This document shows, one piece after another, positions 26,201 through 34,577 of a DNA stretch of 61,150 nucleotides. The first letter of the stretch is position 1. Each line of letters starts with the position of its first letter. The stretch is taken from assembly GCA_964516805.1 (NCBI GenBank), contig CAZEXI010000007.1, positions 1-61,150 of the forward strand, given 5' to 3'. A program made the translations under genes and the position numbers. Origin of the DNA: CAYSTL01 sp964516805. Lineage in GTDB: Archaea; Thermoplasmatota; Thermoplasmata; Halarchaeoplasmatales; Halarchaeoplasmataceae. The notes under the pieces are model-generated. The model did no database searches. It was not told the origin of the DNA and saw only the letters and a list, made by a program, of their open reading frames with translations.

Positions 26201-29041
26201 TTAGAATTTTTCTCTGTAGTAATATAATCCTACAGATACACCGATTATAATTATCGGTATGAGTGCGTATACTATGTATTCTCTCCACGCTGGTGGTTGT
26301 ACGTTTATTTCTTTTTGCATCGAGTTATCTCTGAGATATCCGCCTGAATCTGGTTCTTCTGCTGCTGTTATATTCACCTTGACGTTCTTCTTACCTTCAC
26401 TACCTACGTTCCACTTGAATTTGATAAGTCTGCTTTCTCCATCAGGTATTGTATTATTTGTTTCATCGTTTCCATCATAAAATGTAGGTGTGCTTTCTAT
26501 TGATTCACCATTCAAATATATGTTTATGGTCTTTGCATCAGCTGAACCATAATTTGTTACGTTTGCTGTGATGGTTATTTTATCTCCATCTGTTGGCTTG
26601 TTTTTAGAGAATTTTAAGTTTGTTATCTCAAGGTTTGGTATCGCTCCAGGAGACACGCTTAATTCTTTAGTCATAGTCTTATTGTTTCCATGTTGGTCCT
26701 CTACATCTAACTCAAGTGTGTACTGACCCATATTTTGGAACGTATGAGTGAATGTTGTCCCTTGTTGTTCAATGTCTAAATCATCGATTTTCCATGTTAT
26801 TGTCAGTTCATCGGCTGGTGTTCTATTTCCTTCGTATCCAGCAGGGTCATAAGATCCTGATGCATTGAATAGAACGTTTTTACCTTTTACTATCTCGTCA
26901 ACACCGATCTGTTCTCCATCTTGGCTAATTATCAAGGATGGAACAGGGTCAGTTGTATCATTAACTGTTATTTCTTTTGTTACAACATTCCAATTTCCAA
27001 CAACATCAGTAACATTGACTTTAACATCATATGTACCATATTCACTGAAAGCATGAGTCACGTTCATACCCATCTCGTGGTCACTACCATCGCTGAAGTT
27101 CCATTCGTAATCTCTTATTTCACTAGCATCGAAAAAGTCTACAGCGCTAAACTCAATTTCTTCGTATTCATCGACTGTCTCATTAGATTTTATTGTACCC
27201 ATTGGGCCTTCGCCATCTATATTTAAAGTAACTGAAGCATCAGGAGCATCTCCACCTGTATCCTTTACTATCACTTTTAGTTCTTTTGTACCAGGTTTTG
27301 TAAAGGTGTATTGTAAATCTTTACCATAATCTATCTCTTCTCCTGCCAGATACCATGTGTAATTTTCGGGTTCACTGACTGGGTCAGAGAATTGTGCTTC
27401 ACCTTTTACTTCTGAATCCTGCCTTATCACATAATGACCTTCTTCCTTAAGGTACACATTTCCAGCTTGTTCGAGAACTAATGTAACTTCTCCGTCCTCA
27501 GATTTTCTAATATCTAACCTGACGTGAGATTCTTCTCCGTCCTCTTTTGGATCCATTTTTATGGTTGTATAACCTTCAACATCAACTGAAGATGGGATTA
27601 TTTCTTTATCAGATTTGTATCTTTCGTACCCATCAGGAAGATTCAATGTATATGAATAGTCTTTTTCATTTCCATAGGTATAATCATTCTTTAAATGAAG
27701 ATCTACAATATGATCTGTACCTGTTATTTGACTGGTGAATTGCATGGTTGAAGTAACAGTGATTGGATTTGTTATCGGGTTCACAACTGATCCCTCTAAT
27801 CCTGAAAGACCTTCAGGATCAACTTCACTTGTACCATCCAACTTGTAATAAGAGTTGTCTACAGTAATTATATTGTCTGTGTTCTGTATGCCAGCTTCTC
27901 TATTTTCTAACCAGTTATTCCTGAAACTCTCGATTTCTGATTGACTTACAGATAGATCTTTGTTACCAAAGGCAAAATCGATCTGCATCTTAAGACTGCC
28001 TAGATATTCATAATCCATCGCTTCAAACACTGATCCTGGTGTGATCGTTCTTTCTCTTGTAATCGTTAAATCTTCCCAATCATTGAAGTTGATCTCTGTT
28101 GAAATCTCCTGTTTTTCAGATTTGCTTACTTTTAATATTCCAAGGTCATTATCAGTTTCATTTACGTTTTCCTGTATTACTTTTGGTTGGTATCCTTCTG
28201 CTTTGATGACTATTGTGTAATCACCTTCAACTGCTCCTATTTCAAAGTATGGCCCTTGATCTACATCTTTGTGTAATAGTATATTTTCAGCTTCATTGTA
28301 TATCGTGACATCCATTGAAGTAGTTACTCCACTTCCACCGGATTCCCACAAGAATCCACTTATCACTGGTTTTGTTGGTGTTTTATGTAATGTTATGTCT
28401 TCTAATTTCATTTCACCGTCATCAGCATTTGTCTCATTAATTACCAACTTCCTTGTATAAGGTTTATAATTTGGTGCATCAAATTTTAAAACAAATTCAC
28501 CTTCATAGGCCATAAATTCATAAGTGCCATTTTCTACATCAGTTAATGAAAATGATTTTGTAAAAGTTTGTGTAGTATCCGTCAAAGTTATTTCAGTGTC
28601 AGGTATTCCTGCACCTTTTGGATTTGTTACTTCTCCAGAAATCGTATATTCTAAACTAGCTGAGTCCACATTGATGAATCCGTGATCTACATTTTCATCT
28701 TCCTCAACCAGGAACGGTCCTTCTTGTTCATTGAATATTACCATTTCATCATTATACTGTTGTGATGGTATATTTACCTTGTAATAACCTGGATCCACAT
28801 TGTCAAATCTGAAATATCCTCCATTTTCTGTATATGTAGTAAGCACTTTATCTTGTGATATATCAATCAGTTTAACTTCTAAACCGGCTGGGTATGTCCC
28901 TTGGGTTTTTACAATACCTTCTACCGTACCCATGTGGTTTTCTTCCGCTTTCGCACTACCTTGCAGTACCATTGTCGCTGACAGCATCATTACAAACACC
29001 ATCAGGACAGTAAATAGCTTTTTAACTGTTCTCGTTTTCAT
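26201..29041 (-). CDS. Secreted, membrane-anchored surface protein with carboxypeptidase-regulatory-like, PKD and CARDB domains
   Basis: 946 residues. Signal peptide (about 8-33, LFTVLMVFVMMLSATMVLQG). Two to three Ig-like carboxypeptidase regulatory domains (about 36-115, 128-215, 222-305) with GTVEGIVKTQGTYPAGLEV and GYFRFDNVDPGYYKVNIPS; a middle region of unknown fold (about 310-560); three PKD-like domains (about 565-830; YEWNFSDGSDHEMG, FSEYGTYDVKVNVTD); a CARDB domain (about 845-920; NVTNYGSADAKTINIYLNG); one C-terminal TM helix (IVYALIPIIIIGVSVGLYYY) and a four-residue tail. GGAGG lies 8 bases before the ATG. No enzyme motif is seen; likely structural or adhesive on the cell surface. 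Build is like the 2242-residue protein at 39411 but without the cytoplasmic zinc ribbons. Confidence 0.85.
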   Translation of the reverse strand: MKTRTVKKLFTVLMVFVMMLSATMVLQGSAKAEENHMGTVEGIVKTQGTYPAGLEVKLIDISQDKVLTTYTENGGYFRFDNVDPGYYKVNIPSQQYNDEMVIFNEQEGPFLVEEDENVDHGFINVDSASLEYTISGEVTNPKGAGIPDTEITLTDTTQTFTKSFSLTDVENGTYEFMAYEGEFVLKFDAPNYKPYTRKLVINETNADDGEMKLEDITLHKTPTKPVISGFLWESGGSGVTTSMDVTIYNEAENILLHKDVDQGPYFEIGAVEGDYTIVIKAEGYQPKVIQENVNETDNDLGILKVSKSEKQEISTEINFNDWEDLTITRERTITPGSVFEAMDYEYLGSLKMQIDFAFGNKDLSVSQSEIESFRNNWLENREAGIQNTDNIITVDNSYYKLDGTSEVDPEGLSGLEGSVVNPITNPITVTSTMQFTSQITGTDHIVDLHLKNDYTYGNEKDYSYTLNLPDGYERYKSDKEIIPSSVDVEGYTTIKMDPKEDGEESHVRLDIRKSEDGEVTLVLEQAGNVYLKEEGHYVIRQDSEVKGEAQFSDPVSEPENYTWYLAGEEIDYGKDLQYTFTKPGTKELKVIVKDTGGDAPDASVTLNIDGEGPMGTIKSNETVDEYEEIEFSAVDFFDASEIRDYEWNFSDGSDHEMGMNVTHAFSEYGTYDVKVNVTDVVGNWNVVTKEITVNDTTDPVPSLIISQDGEQIGVDEIVKGKNVLFNASGSYDPAGYEGNRTPADELTITWKIDDLDIEQQGTTFTHTFQNMGQYTLELDVEDQHGNNKTMTKELSVSPGAIPNLEITNLKFSKNKPTDGDKITITANVTNYGSADAKTINIYLNGESIESTPTFYDGNDETNNTIPDGESRLIKFKWNVGSEGKKNVKVNITAAEEPDSGGYLRDNSMQKEINVQPPAWREYIVYALIPIIIIGVSVGLYYYREKF

Positions 29042-29186
29042 TTACAGTTCCTCCATTATTGAACATCGCATTTACTAACGATATGAATTGTCGAAGTGAT
29101 GAGGGCACCCCTATAAATATTTTTTTGGGTACTTTACATAAGAAATTGGAAAAATATTAATTAATAAATTACTTTTAACTAAACTG

Positions 29187-29420
29187 GTGTGCAAATTGAA
29201 GCATAAAAGGAAAAGTAAAAGGAAAAGTAAGAAAACTTGCAGTGTTAAAGGATGCGACAAAAAAAAGAAGAAATCAGTTTCAAAAAGTAAAGTGATGGAC
29301 AAAACTGACCTTAAGATAAAAACAGATAAGTCTAATGCATACTTATGTAAAGAACATTATAAAGAATACAAAAAAGCAACTAAAGACGAGAGAAGAGCGA
29401 GAAGGCTCAGCTGGGATTAG
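29187..29420 (+). CDS. Small Lys-rich Cys/His protein, unknown
   Basis: 77 residues, extremely basic (N-terminal 40 residues are largely Lys, Arg and Ser). Potential zinc ligands: C-x4-C in TCSVKGCDK and C-x2-H in YLCKEHYKEYKK, giving a C4C...C2H pattern, followed by a KDERRARRLSW end. No family recognised. It may be a ribosome-associated or nucleic acid-binding protein, judged by charge and the finger-like spacing. GTG at 29187 is the start, with a TTAATAAATTA element about 20 bases upstream; it is monocistronic and its last 14 bases overlap the end of the convergent transporter gene. Confidence 0.65.
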   Translation: MCKLKHKRKSKRKSKKTCSVKGCDKKKKKSVSKSKVMDKTDLKIKTDKSNAYLCKEHYKEYKKATKDERRARRLSWD

Positions 29421-30321
29421 AATCTTTAAAGATATACCGTTTAAGATATATTATCAAGATCATATCAAAAGGAAAAAGAACTACTACTGGAAAGCTCGCC
29501 CTACTCCCAAATAGGGCAACTGCAAGCATGGCTGCTAACCCTCCATTTTTATAACCAGAAAATAAAACATAACTCTTTAATTTTTGATCAGGTATCTCTA
29601 AATATCTGCCGATGAAACCCGTTATTGAAGCAGTTCCCACACTTCTTATGAAACCTATCAATAAAATTGGTAATAAGATCGATGTTTCTGAAAAGAAATA
29701 ACTCTGGTTAGCACCCATAAAACCAAAAATAAGAAGAAAGAACGAGATGTTTACTATCATATTGTCATGACTTTTTTCTGTATAACCTATTTTTAAAAGT
29801 ATTCTTGATATTATTATTGGTATAACTATCATTAAAAACAGATATCTAAGTATTTTCAATAAGCCAATGCTGCTTCCATATATGAATGACAAGAATAAAG
29901 GTACTATAGCTAATGATGATAAATAAAGAAGTGAACTAGATATCAAAGAAAGTTCAAGATCGCCTTTTAGCATCTTGGTAAAGGGTATAACAGCTATCGC
30001 TGAAGGAACAAGAGCGAACACTACAAGACCTTGTATTATTTTAGGATCGTCCAATATAAAGTAAGACGTTGTTATCAAAACTGTAGATAAGAAAATATAA
30101 TTGGTTATAAATGCTATAGAAAAATCTTTCAGATGTCCTCGAATATCTTTCAATTCCCTGAATCGGACCTCTCTTGTGGATAAAGACATAATAACCAATA
30201 AAGATAAAAGAGTGATTTTATCAGTAAATGCTGGAAAACCTCCTGTCATTATACCAGTTATCATAGCTAAAAGAGCCATGGCCCCATAGCTATTCAATAC
30301 AGATCTAATTCTGTCGAACAC
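29407..30321 (-). CDS. Bile acid:sodium symporter (BASS)-like membrane transporter
   Basis: 304 residues with nine or ten TM helices. The pattern fits the BASS/SBF fold: an early IMSLSTREVRFRELK loop, a FALVPSAIAVIPFTKMLKGD motif in the first half, and SGYKNGGLAAMLAVALFGSR in the last third, equivalent to the family's crossing-helix N-x-G segment. Substrate cannot be read from sequence; in archaea such proteins may move organic anions. Start is GTG at 30321, with ATATAAATATAGG (30336-30348, minus strand) about 22 bases upstream, so leaderless. It is divergent from the MgtE-like operon across 84 bases. Confidence 0.78.
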   Translation of the reverse strand: MFDRIRSVLNSYGAMALLAMITGIMTGGFPAFTDKITLLSLLVIMSLSTREVRFRELKDIRGHLKDFSIAFITNYIFLSTVLITTSYFILDDPKIIQGLVVFALVPSAIAVIPFTKMLKGDLELSLISSSLLYLSSLAIVPLFLSFIYGSSIGLLKILRYLFLMIVIPIIISRILLKIGYTEKSHDNMIVNISFFLLIFGFMGANQSYFFSETSILLPILLIGFIRSVGTASITGFIGRYLEIPDQKLKSYVLFSGYKNGGLAAMLAVALFGSRASFPVVVLFPFDMILIIYLKRYIFKDSNPS

Positions 30322-30405
30322 AATCCGATATCGAACCTATATTTATATTCTTTTCTTTGATCGTTAAAAAGATACAAAAAGGAGTCTTTCCTTTACTATT
30401 TATGG

Positions 30406-30969
30406 ATGAATAAAAAAAAGGTGTTTCTGGAAACATTCCCTGTTCTTCTTCTCTGTGCATTAGGTGGTTCTCTTTCTGGATATATTTTAGGAAACATGGC
30501 AGATATCATTAATATTATCCCAGGATTAATTGCACTGGTTCCTGCAATCATTGGCATGAGAGGTAATATCACTTCTGCTATGGGGGCAAGATTAGGCTCT
30601 GCAGTTCATCTTGGATTGATAGGGGATAACATCACTTCAGATATTGCTAAAGAAAATCTAAAAAGCTCGGTTTTTCTTAGTTTATTTGTTTCGATTCTTT
30701 TACCTGTATTTTATGTCATCACTGGTCTTTTTATTGGTTTCGATATTTCATTTAAAGTGCTATTGAGTTTATCGCTAATATCTGTTGTAACTGGATTTAC
30801 ATCCGGAATAATATTATCATCTATAGCATTTTTTATAATAATAATGGCAGTCAGATGGGAGATAGATCCAGATAACATAACAGGTCCCTTATTAACAACA
30901 CTTGGAGATGTATTTACTTTAACTATTCTATTCAGTATCTCTATACTTATAGGAGGGATATTATGGTGA
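30406..30969 (+). CDS. MgtE-type cation transporter membrane domain, half 1
   Basis: 187 residues, all membrane: five TM helices of the MgtE/SLC41 integral domain. Family motif: PGLIALVPAIIGMRGNITSA then MGARLGSAVHLG (about 44-74), and the C-terminal DPDNITGPLLTTLGDVFTL, with the Asp that coordinates Mg2+ in MgtE. The cytoplasmic N domain and CBS domains of bacterial MgtE are absent. It overlaps the next gene by 7 bases; the two halves probably form a heterodimeric pore, as SLC41 does within one chain. Four genes form one unit with two PhoU-TrkA_C proteins. Mg2+ is the likely ion; other divalent cations are possible. Confidence 0.87.
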   Translation: MNKKKVFLETFPVLLLCALGGSLSGYILGNMADIINIIPGLIALVPAIIGMRGNITSAMGARLGSAVHLGLIGDNITSDIAKENLKSSVFLSLFVSILLPVFYVITGLFIGFDISFKVLLSLSLISVVTGFTSGIILSSIAFFIIIMAVRWEIDPDNITGPLLTTLGDVFTLTILFSISILIGGILW

Positions 30970-31517
30970 CTTACGATTGGAAAATAATTTTCAAAGAGAG
31001 TGCACCAATTTTGACTATAACAGCTTTCATAGGTATAATTAGTGGACAAATCTTAAATTCAATCAATACCATATTAGTTGAGATACCCACATTATTGTTT
31101 ATACTTCCAGTAATAAATGCTGTAGGAGGGAATTTAGGAACCGTGTTGGGTGCAAGAATTTCATCAGGCTTTCATTCGGGTTATATCAAGCCAACCTTGG
31201 GAGATGTAGAAATGAGAAAAAATGTCCTACTTTCATTAATTCTGGGTGGATTTGTATACCTAATATTAGCGTTAGGCATTGCAGGTTCCTCCTTAATATT
31301 ACCATTGGGGATAATAGCATACCAATTGCTTTTAATTATCATCGGCACTGGAATATTATTAACATTTTCTATCATATTAATTACTGTCATGATCAGTCTC
31401 TGGGCTTCTAAAAAGAGATTAGATCCTGACAATATATTGACCCCTATAGTTACAACGTCTGGTGACTTTTTAGGTATAGGATCACTTATTCTGATGATAT
31501 GGTTGGTGATATTATGA
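30963..31517 (+). CDS. MgtE-type cation transporter membrane domain, half 2
   Basis: 184 residues, paralogous to the previous gene and with the same five-TM plan: LLFILPVINAVGGNLGTVLG then ARISSGFHSGYI (about 42-73), and DPDNILTPIVTTSGDFLGIG near the end, both matching half 1 position by position. The NAVGGNLG version of the loop is the more usual one for the family; half 1 has GMRGN. Its start codon lies inside the last codons of half 1, and its stop overlaps the start of the PhoU-TrkA_C gene (ATGA). Translational coupling implies fixed stoichiometry of the two halves. Confidence 0.87.
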   Translation: MVTYDWKIIFKESAPILTITAFIGIISGQILNSINTILVEIPTLLFILPVINAVGGNLGTVLGARISSGFHSGYIKPTLGDVEMRKNVLLSLILGGFVYLILALGIAGSSLILPLGIIAYQLLLIIIGTGILLTFSIILITVMISLWASKKRLDPDNILTPIVTTSGDFLGIGSLILMIWLVIL

Positions 31518-32149
31518 AACTAAATAAACTAAAAAAAGAGATCGAAGAGGAACATGAAATTATAGAGTATGAAGATACAAATGTAAGAGAACTATTGACA
31601 CTGATGAAAGATAATTCAGAGTTGATCGCTGATTTAGCTTATGCGGGTATAGTTTTTGATAATAAGGATTTAGCTGAAGAGGTCCGCCATCTAGAATCAG
31701 AGATGGATAAGATGATGTATCAGATCAGGTTGAAATGTATGCTAAGTGCAAGAACCATCGATGATGCTGAACAGCTCAGTGGCTTACTTCAAATTGCTTC
31801 TGCAGCAGAAAAATTGTCTGACGCTGCGGAAGATATGGTCAAACTTCTTGATATGGACCTTGAGCTGAGACCTTTATTACCTCATATATTGAGCAAAGCA
31901 GATGAACGTATCCATACATTAAAAGTATCAGAGAATTCTGATATGACCGATAAAAAAATTGGAGAATTACATCTAGAATCAGTTACTGGCATCAGAATAA
32001 TAGCGATCCGAAGAAAAAGGAAATGGATATATGGACCTAGCGGTGATACTATGATTCAAAGTGATGATATTTTGATTACTAGAGGCGTGGAAGAAGGATA
32101 TAAGGAGCTTAAACCTATAGCTCATGGCAAGAAAAGGTGGGAGATGTGA
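31514..32149 (+). CDS. PhoU-TrkA_C domain regulatory protein 1
   Basis: 211 residues, cytoplasmic. N-terminal PhoU-like helical bundle (about 15-125; DLAYAGIVFDNKDLAEEVRH, ASAAEKLSDAAEDM) and C-terminal TrkA_C/RCK_C domain (about 130-205; TGIRIIAIRRKRKWIYGPSG and DTMIQSDDILITRGVEEGY). This is the COG3273 type seen next to MgtE-like genes in archaea. RCK_C domains bind nucleotides or ions in K+ systems, and some bind cyclic di-AMP, so it is probably a ligand-sensing subunit of the transporter. The ATG at 31514 overlaps the upstream stop; an earlier GTG/ATG in frame would only add residues encoded inside half 2. Confidence 0.85.
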   Translation: MKLNKLKKEIEEEHEIIEYEDTNVRELLTLMKDNSELIADLAYAGIVFDNKDLAEEVRHLESEMDKMMYQIRLKCMLSARTIDDAEQLSGLLQIASAAEKLSDAAEDMVKLLDMDLELRPLLPHILSKADERIHTLKVSENSDMTDKKIGELHLESVTGIRIIAIRRKRKWIYGPSGDTMIQSDDILITRGVEEGYKELKPIAHGKKRWEM

Positions 32150-32153
32150 AAAC

Positions 32154-32711
32154 ATGGAAAATGTAGAGGCTAATTTGATTGAGATGAAAAACAAATCAGA
32201 ATTGATGCTAGACCTGGCCTATTCAGCTTTATTATACAATAATAAAGAAATTGCTAAAGAAGTCATAGAGCTTGAGGATCAAATAAACAACCTATATGAA
32301 GATATACAAAGAAAGTCTTTACAAAAATGTAAAAATGATGAAAATATTGATAGAAGTTTAATTCTTATAAGAATGGCTGATGCAATAGAAAGATTCGCAG
32401 ATTGTGCTTTAGACATAGCTGATGTTGTTTTAAGAGAAATAGAACTTCATCCTGTTTTAAAGAAAAGCCTAGAAGAAAGTGATGTAGTCATGTTAAAAAA
32501 GATTGTAAAAGAATTCTCATATCTGGAGGGAAAAACAATAGATGAAACAAAGATAGCAATTGAAATGGGTATGTGGGTAGTTGCAGTTAAAAGAGGTGAA
32601 AATTGGTATTATGGTCCAAATAAGAACTTTAAATTTAGAGGTGGTGACGTTATATTTGTTAGAGGTCCGGAAGAAAGTGAAGTAAAATTAGATTCATGGG
32701 CCAGTGATTGA
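32154..32711 (+). CDS. PhoU-TrkA_C domain regulatory protein 2
   Basis: 185 residues, a paralogue of the gene before it with the same PhoU-like bundle (about 5-110; LMLDLAYSALLYNNKEIAKE, IRMADAIERFADCALDIADV) and RCK_C domain (about 115-180; GMWVVAVKRGENWYYGPNKN and GGDVIFVRGPEESE). Shared odd points with copy 1, such as the W-Y-G-P strand before the ligand loop, argue for a heterodimer. The ATG at 32154 follows the previous stop by 4 bases and has GGGAG in front; an in-frame ATG at 32124 lies within the previous gene. Last gene of the operon. Confidence 0.85.
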   Translation: MENVEANLIEMKNKSELMLDLAYSALLYNNKEIAKEVIELEDQINNLYEDIQRKSLQKCKNDENIDRSLILIRMADAIERFADCALDIADVVLREIELHPVLKKSLEESDVVMLKKIVKEFSYLEGKTIDETKIAIEMGMWVVAVKRGENWYYGPNKNFKFRGGDVIFVRGPEESEVKLDSWASD

Positions 32712-32837
32712 TGAAATAATTTTAAACCAATACATATAAATAATAATAGTACATTAATAAAGGTTGCAATTTCGATGCTAATAACAAAATGTTGGTAGGT
32801 TAAGAAAATTAGGGAAAAGTTCTTTTAGAAAGGCGTA

Positions 32838-32850
32838 TTAAATATATAAG
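32838..32850 (+). promoter_or_regulatory. TATA box of the pilus operon
   Basis: TTAAATATATAAG, one of the best TATA boxes in the window, centred about 21 bases before the GTG at 32865 of the first pilus ATPase. It defines the start of the five-gene unit; the 153-base gap before it holds no ORF. Confidence 0.6.
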
Positions 32851-32864
32851 GAGATGTGGTCTGA

Positions 32865-34577
32865 GTGGCCAGCCCTGTGGAAAAAATAACAGATATTAAA
32901 AATGATGCAAAAGATAAATTGAGTTCTATATTTAACTTAAATTCTGTATCTAATAAAAAGCCAAAAAGGATCAAGTTATCTCAAGATCAGGTGAACGAGG
33001 AAAGAGTAAAAAGTGATAGAGCTGGTGAATGGATTTCTGAATATACTAAAGTACCTGAATTAAAAAGTGATAATTGGAATGTAGTAGAGATAATTCCCAT
33101 AAGAGAACCATTCAGCTATTCTAGAATTATATTTGACGATTCGCGTAAAGAATACATTTATCAAGCGATTGAACCGAACTTAAATGAAGAAGAAAAAGAA
33201 ATGAAAGAAAAGATAACAGATACTTTGGACAGAACCTTGACCTATGAATGGGAGACCATGGAGAAGAAAGACAAGGAAGAATTCATAGAAGAAGCAATAA
33301 AAAGCTACATCAAAAGTAGAGGTATAAAAATCAATGAAGTATCTGAAAAAAGGATTATTTATCATATTGTACGAGATTATGTAAGATTTAATGCACTAGA
33401 TGTTTTGATGAGCGATGAATACGTAGAGGACATATCATGCGATGGTGTAGATATTCCATTATTTATTTATCATTCTAAATATGAGTCTATTAGAACAGAC
33501 ATAAAATTTGAAAATGAAGAAAAGCTAAATTCATTTATAATTCAACTTGGTCAAAGATGTAATAAGCAAGTTTCTGTTTCAAACCCGATTTTAGATGGAA
33601 CAACGAGTGAAGGTCACAGGGTCCAAGCCACCTATGCTAAGGAAGTTTCGACAAGAGGATCTTCTATAACTATAAGGAGATTTAAAAAGGAACCATTTAC
33701 TCCTGTTAAACTGATAAATTATAATACAGGTAATTCTGAGATGATAGCATACATGTGGCTGATGGTGGAAAATAACATGTCGATGATAGTTGCGGGAGGT
33801 ACTGCATGTGGAAAGACAGCTACATTAAATTCTGCTACTTTATTCATACCACCTGGATTAAAGATTGTATCTTTGGAGGATACGAGGGAAATAAACCTCC
33901 CACATGAAAATTGGATACCAAGTACAACTAGAGCTGGAGCTGAGATGAGTAAAGGAAAAGGTAGGGCTCCAGGAGAAGTCAACATGTACGACTTGGTCCG
34001 TAACGCTTTAAGACAACGTCCCGATTACATCATAGTTGGTGAGGTTAGAGGTAAAGAAGCTCATACAATGTTCCAGGCGATGGCGACTGGCCACACCACA
34101 TACTCCACCATGCATGCAGATTCTGTTGAATCCATGGTTCACAGATTAGAGAACCCACCAATTAATTGTCCAAGGGTTCTACTAACTGCATTGGATTTTG
34201 TGATAATCCAAACTTTCGCAAGGGTAAACGACGAGGAAGTAAGAAGGATAGAAGAAATAACAGAAATTGTTGGATTTGAACCTGAGAGCGATGAATTGAT
34301 CACCAATACCGTTTTTGAATGGGATAGAAAAAGTGACGATTTCATATACAAAGGACACAGCTTCAACTTTGATTCCATACAAGCAATGAAAAATTATACC
34401 CAGGAAGAAATGATGGAAGAATTTGAAGATAGGATAGAGGTAATTGATTACCTTGTTAACGAGAATTTAACACATTATAAAGAAATCTCAAAAATAGTAA
34501 CCTCATATTATAAAGAGCCGGATGAAACCTTAGCAAGGATTAGAAGAAAAACGGAGGGTGAGGATGGTAGAAATTAA
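32865..34577 (+). CDS. Type IV pilus/archaellum-like secretion ATPase 1 (TadA/FlaI family)
   Basis: 570 residues, cytoplasmic hexameric motor. N-terminal domain about 1-290 with YEYIYQAIEP-like strand; RecA-like domain with Walker A in GGTACGKTATLNS (about 310-322), the KIVSLEDTREINLP segment (Asp box), Walker B in DYIIVGEVRGKEA and the His box TMHADSVESM. Walker A has Cys and Ala where ATPase 2 and most relatives have Ser and Thr; the P-loop Lys and Thr are intact. GTG start at 32865, set by the TATA box. Similar end to end to ATPase 2 at 36589, including the N-terminal tail with NKKPKR. Overlaps the first platform gene by 14 bases. Confidence 0.9.
   Translation: MASPVEKITDIKNDAKDKLSSIFNLNSVSNKKPKRIKLSQDQVNEERVKSDRAGEWISEYTKVPELKSDNWNVVEIIPIREPFSYSRIIFDDSRKEYIYQAIEPNLNEEEKEMKEKITDTLDRTLTYEWETMEKKDKEEFIEEAIKSYIKSRGIKINEVSEKRIIYHIVRDYVRFNALDVLMSDEYVEDISCDGVDIPLFIYHSKYESIRTDIKFENEEKLNSFIIQLGQRCNKQVSVSNPILDGTTSEGHRVQATYAKEVSTRGSSITIRRFKKEPFTPVKLINYNTGNSEMIAYMWLMVENNMSMIVAGGTACGKTATLNSATLFIPPGLKIVSLEDTREINLPHENWIPSTTRAGAEMSKGKGRAPGEVNMYDLVRNALRQRPDYIIVGEVRGKEAHTMFQAMATGHTTYSTMHADSVESMVHRLENPPINCPRVLLTALDFVIIQTFARVNDEEVRRIEEITEIVGFEPESDELITNTVFEWDRKSDDFIYKGHSFNFDSIQAMKNYTQEEMMEEFEDRIEVIDYLVNENLTHYKEISKIVTSYYKEPDETLARIRRKTEGEDGRN

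Noticed and set aside
30963..31517. Two MgtE halves as one frameshifted gene
   Set aside because: Each half is a complete five-TM domain with its own motif set and the second has its own ATG; the size matches archaeal single-domain homologues.
32124..32153. Upstream ATG for the second PhoU-TrkA_C gene
   Set aside because: It would lie inside the previous gene without its own site; the ATG at 32154 follows GGGAG and aligns with the paralogue.
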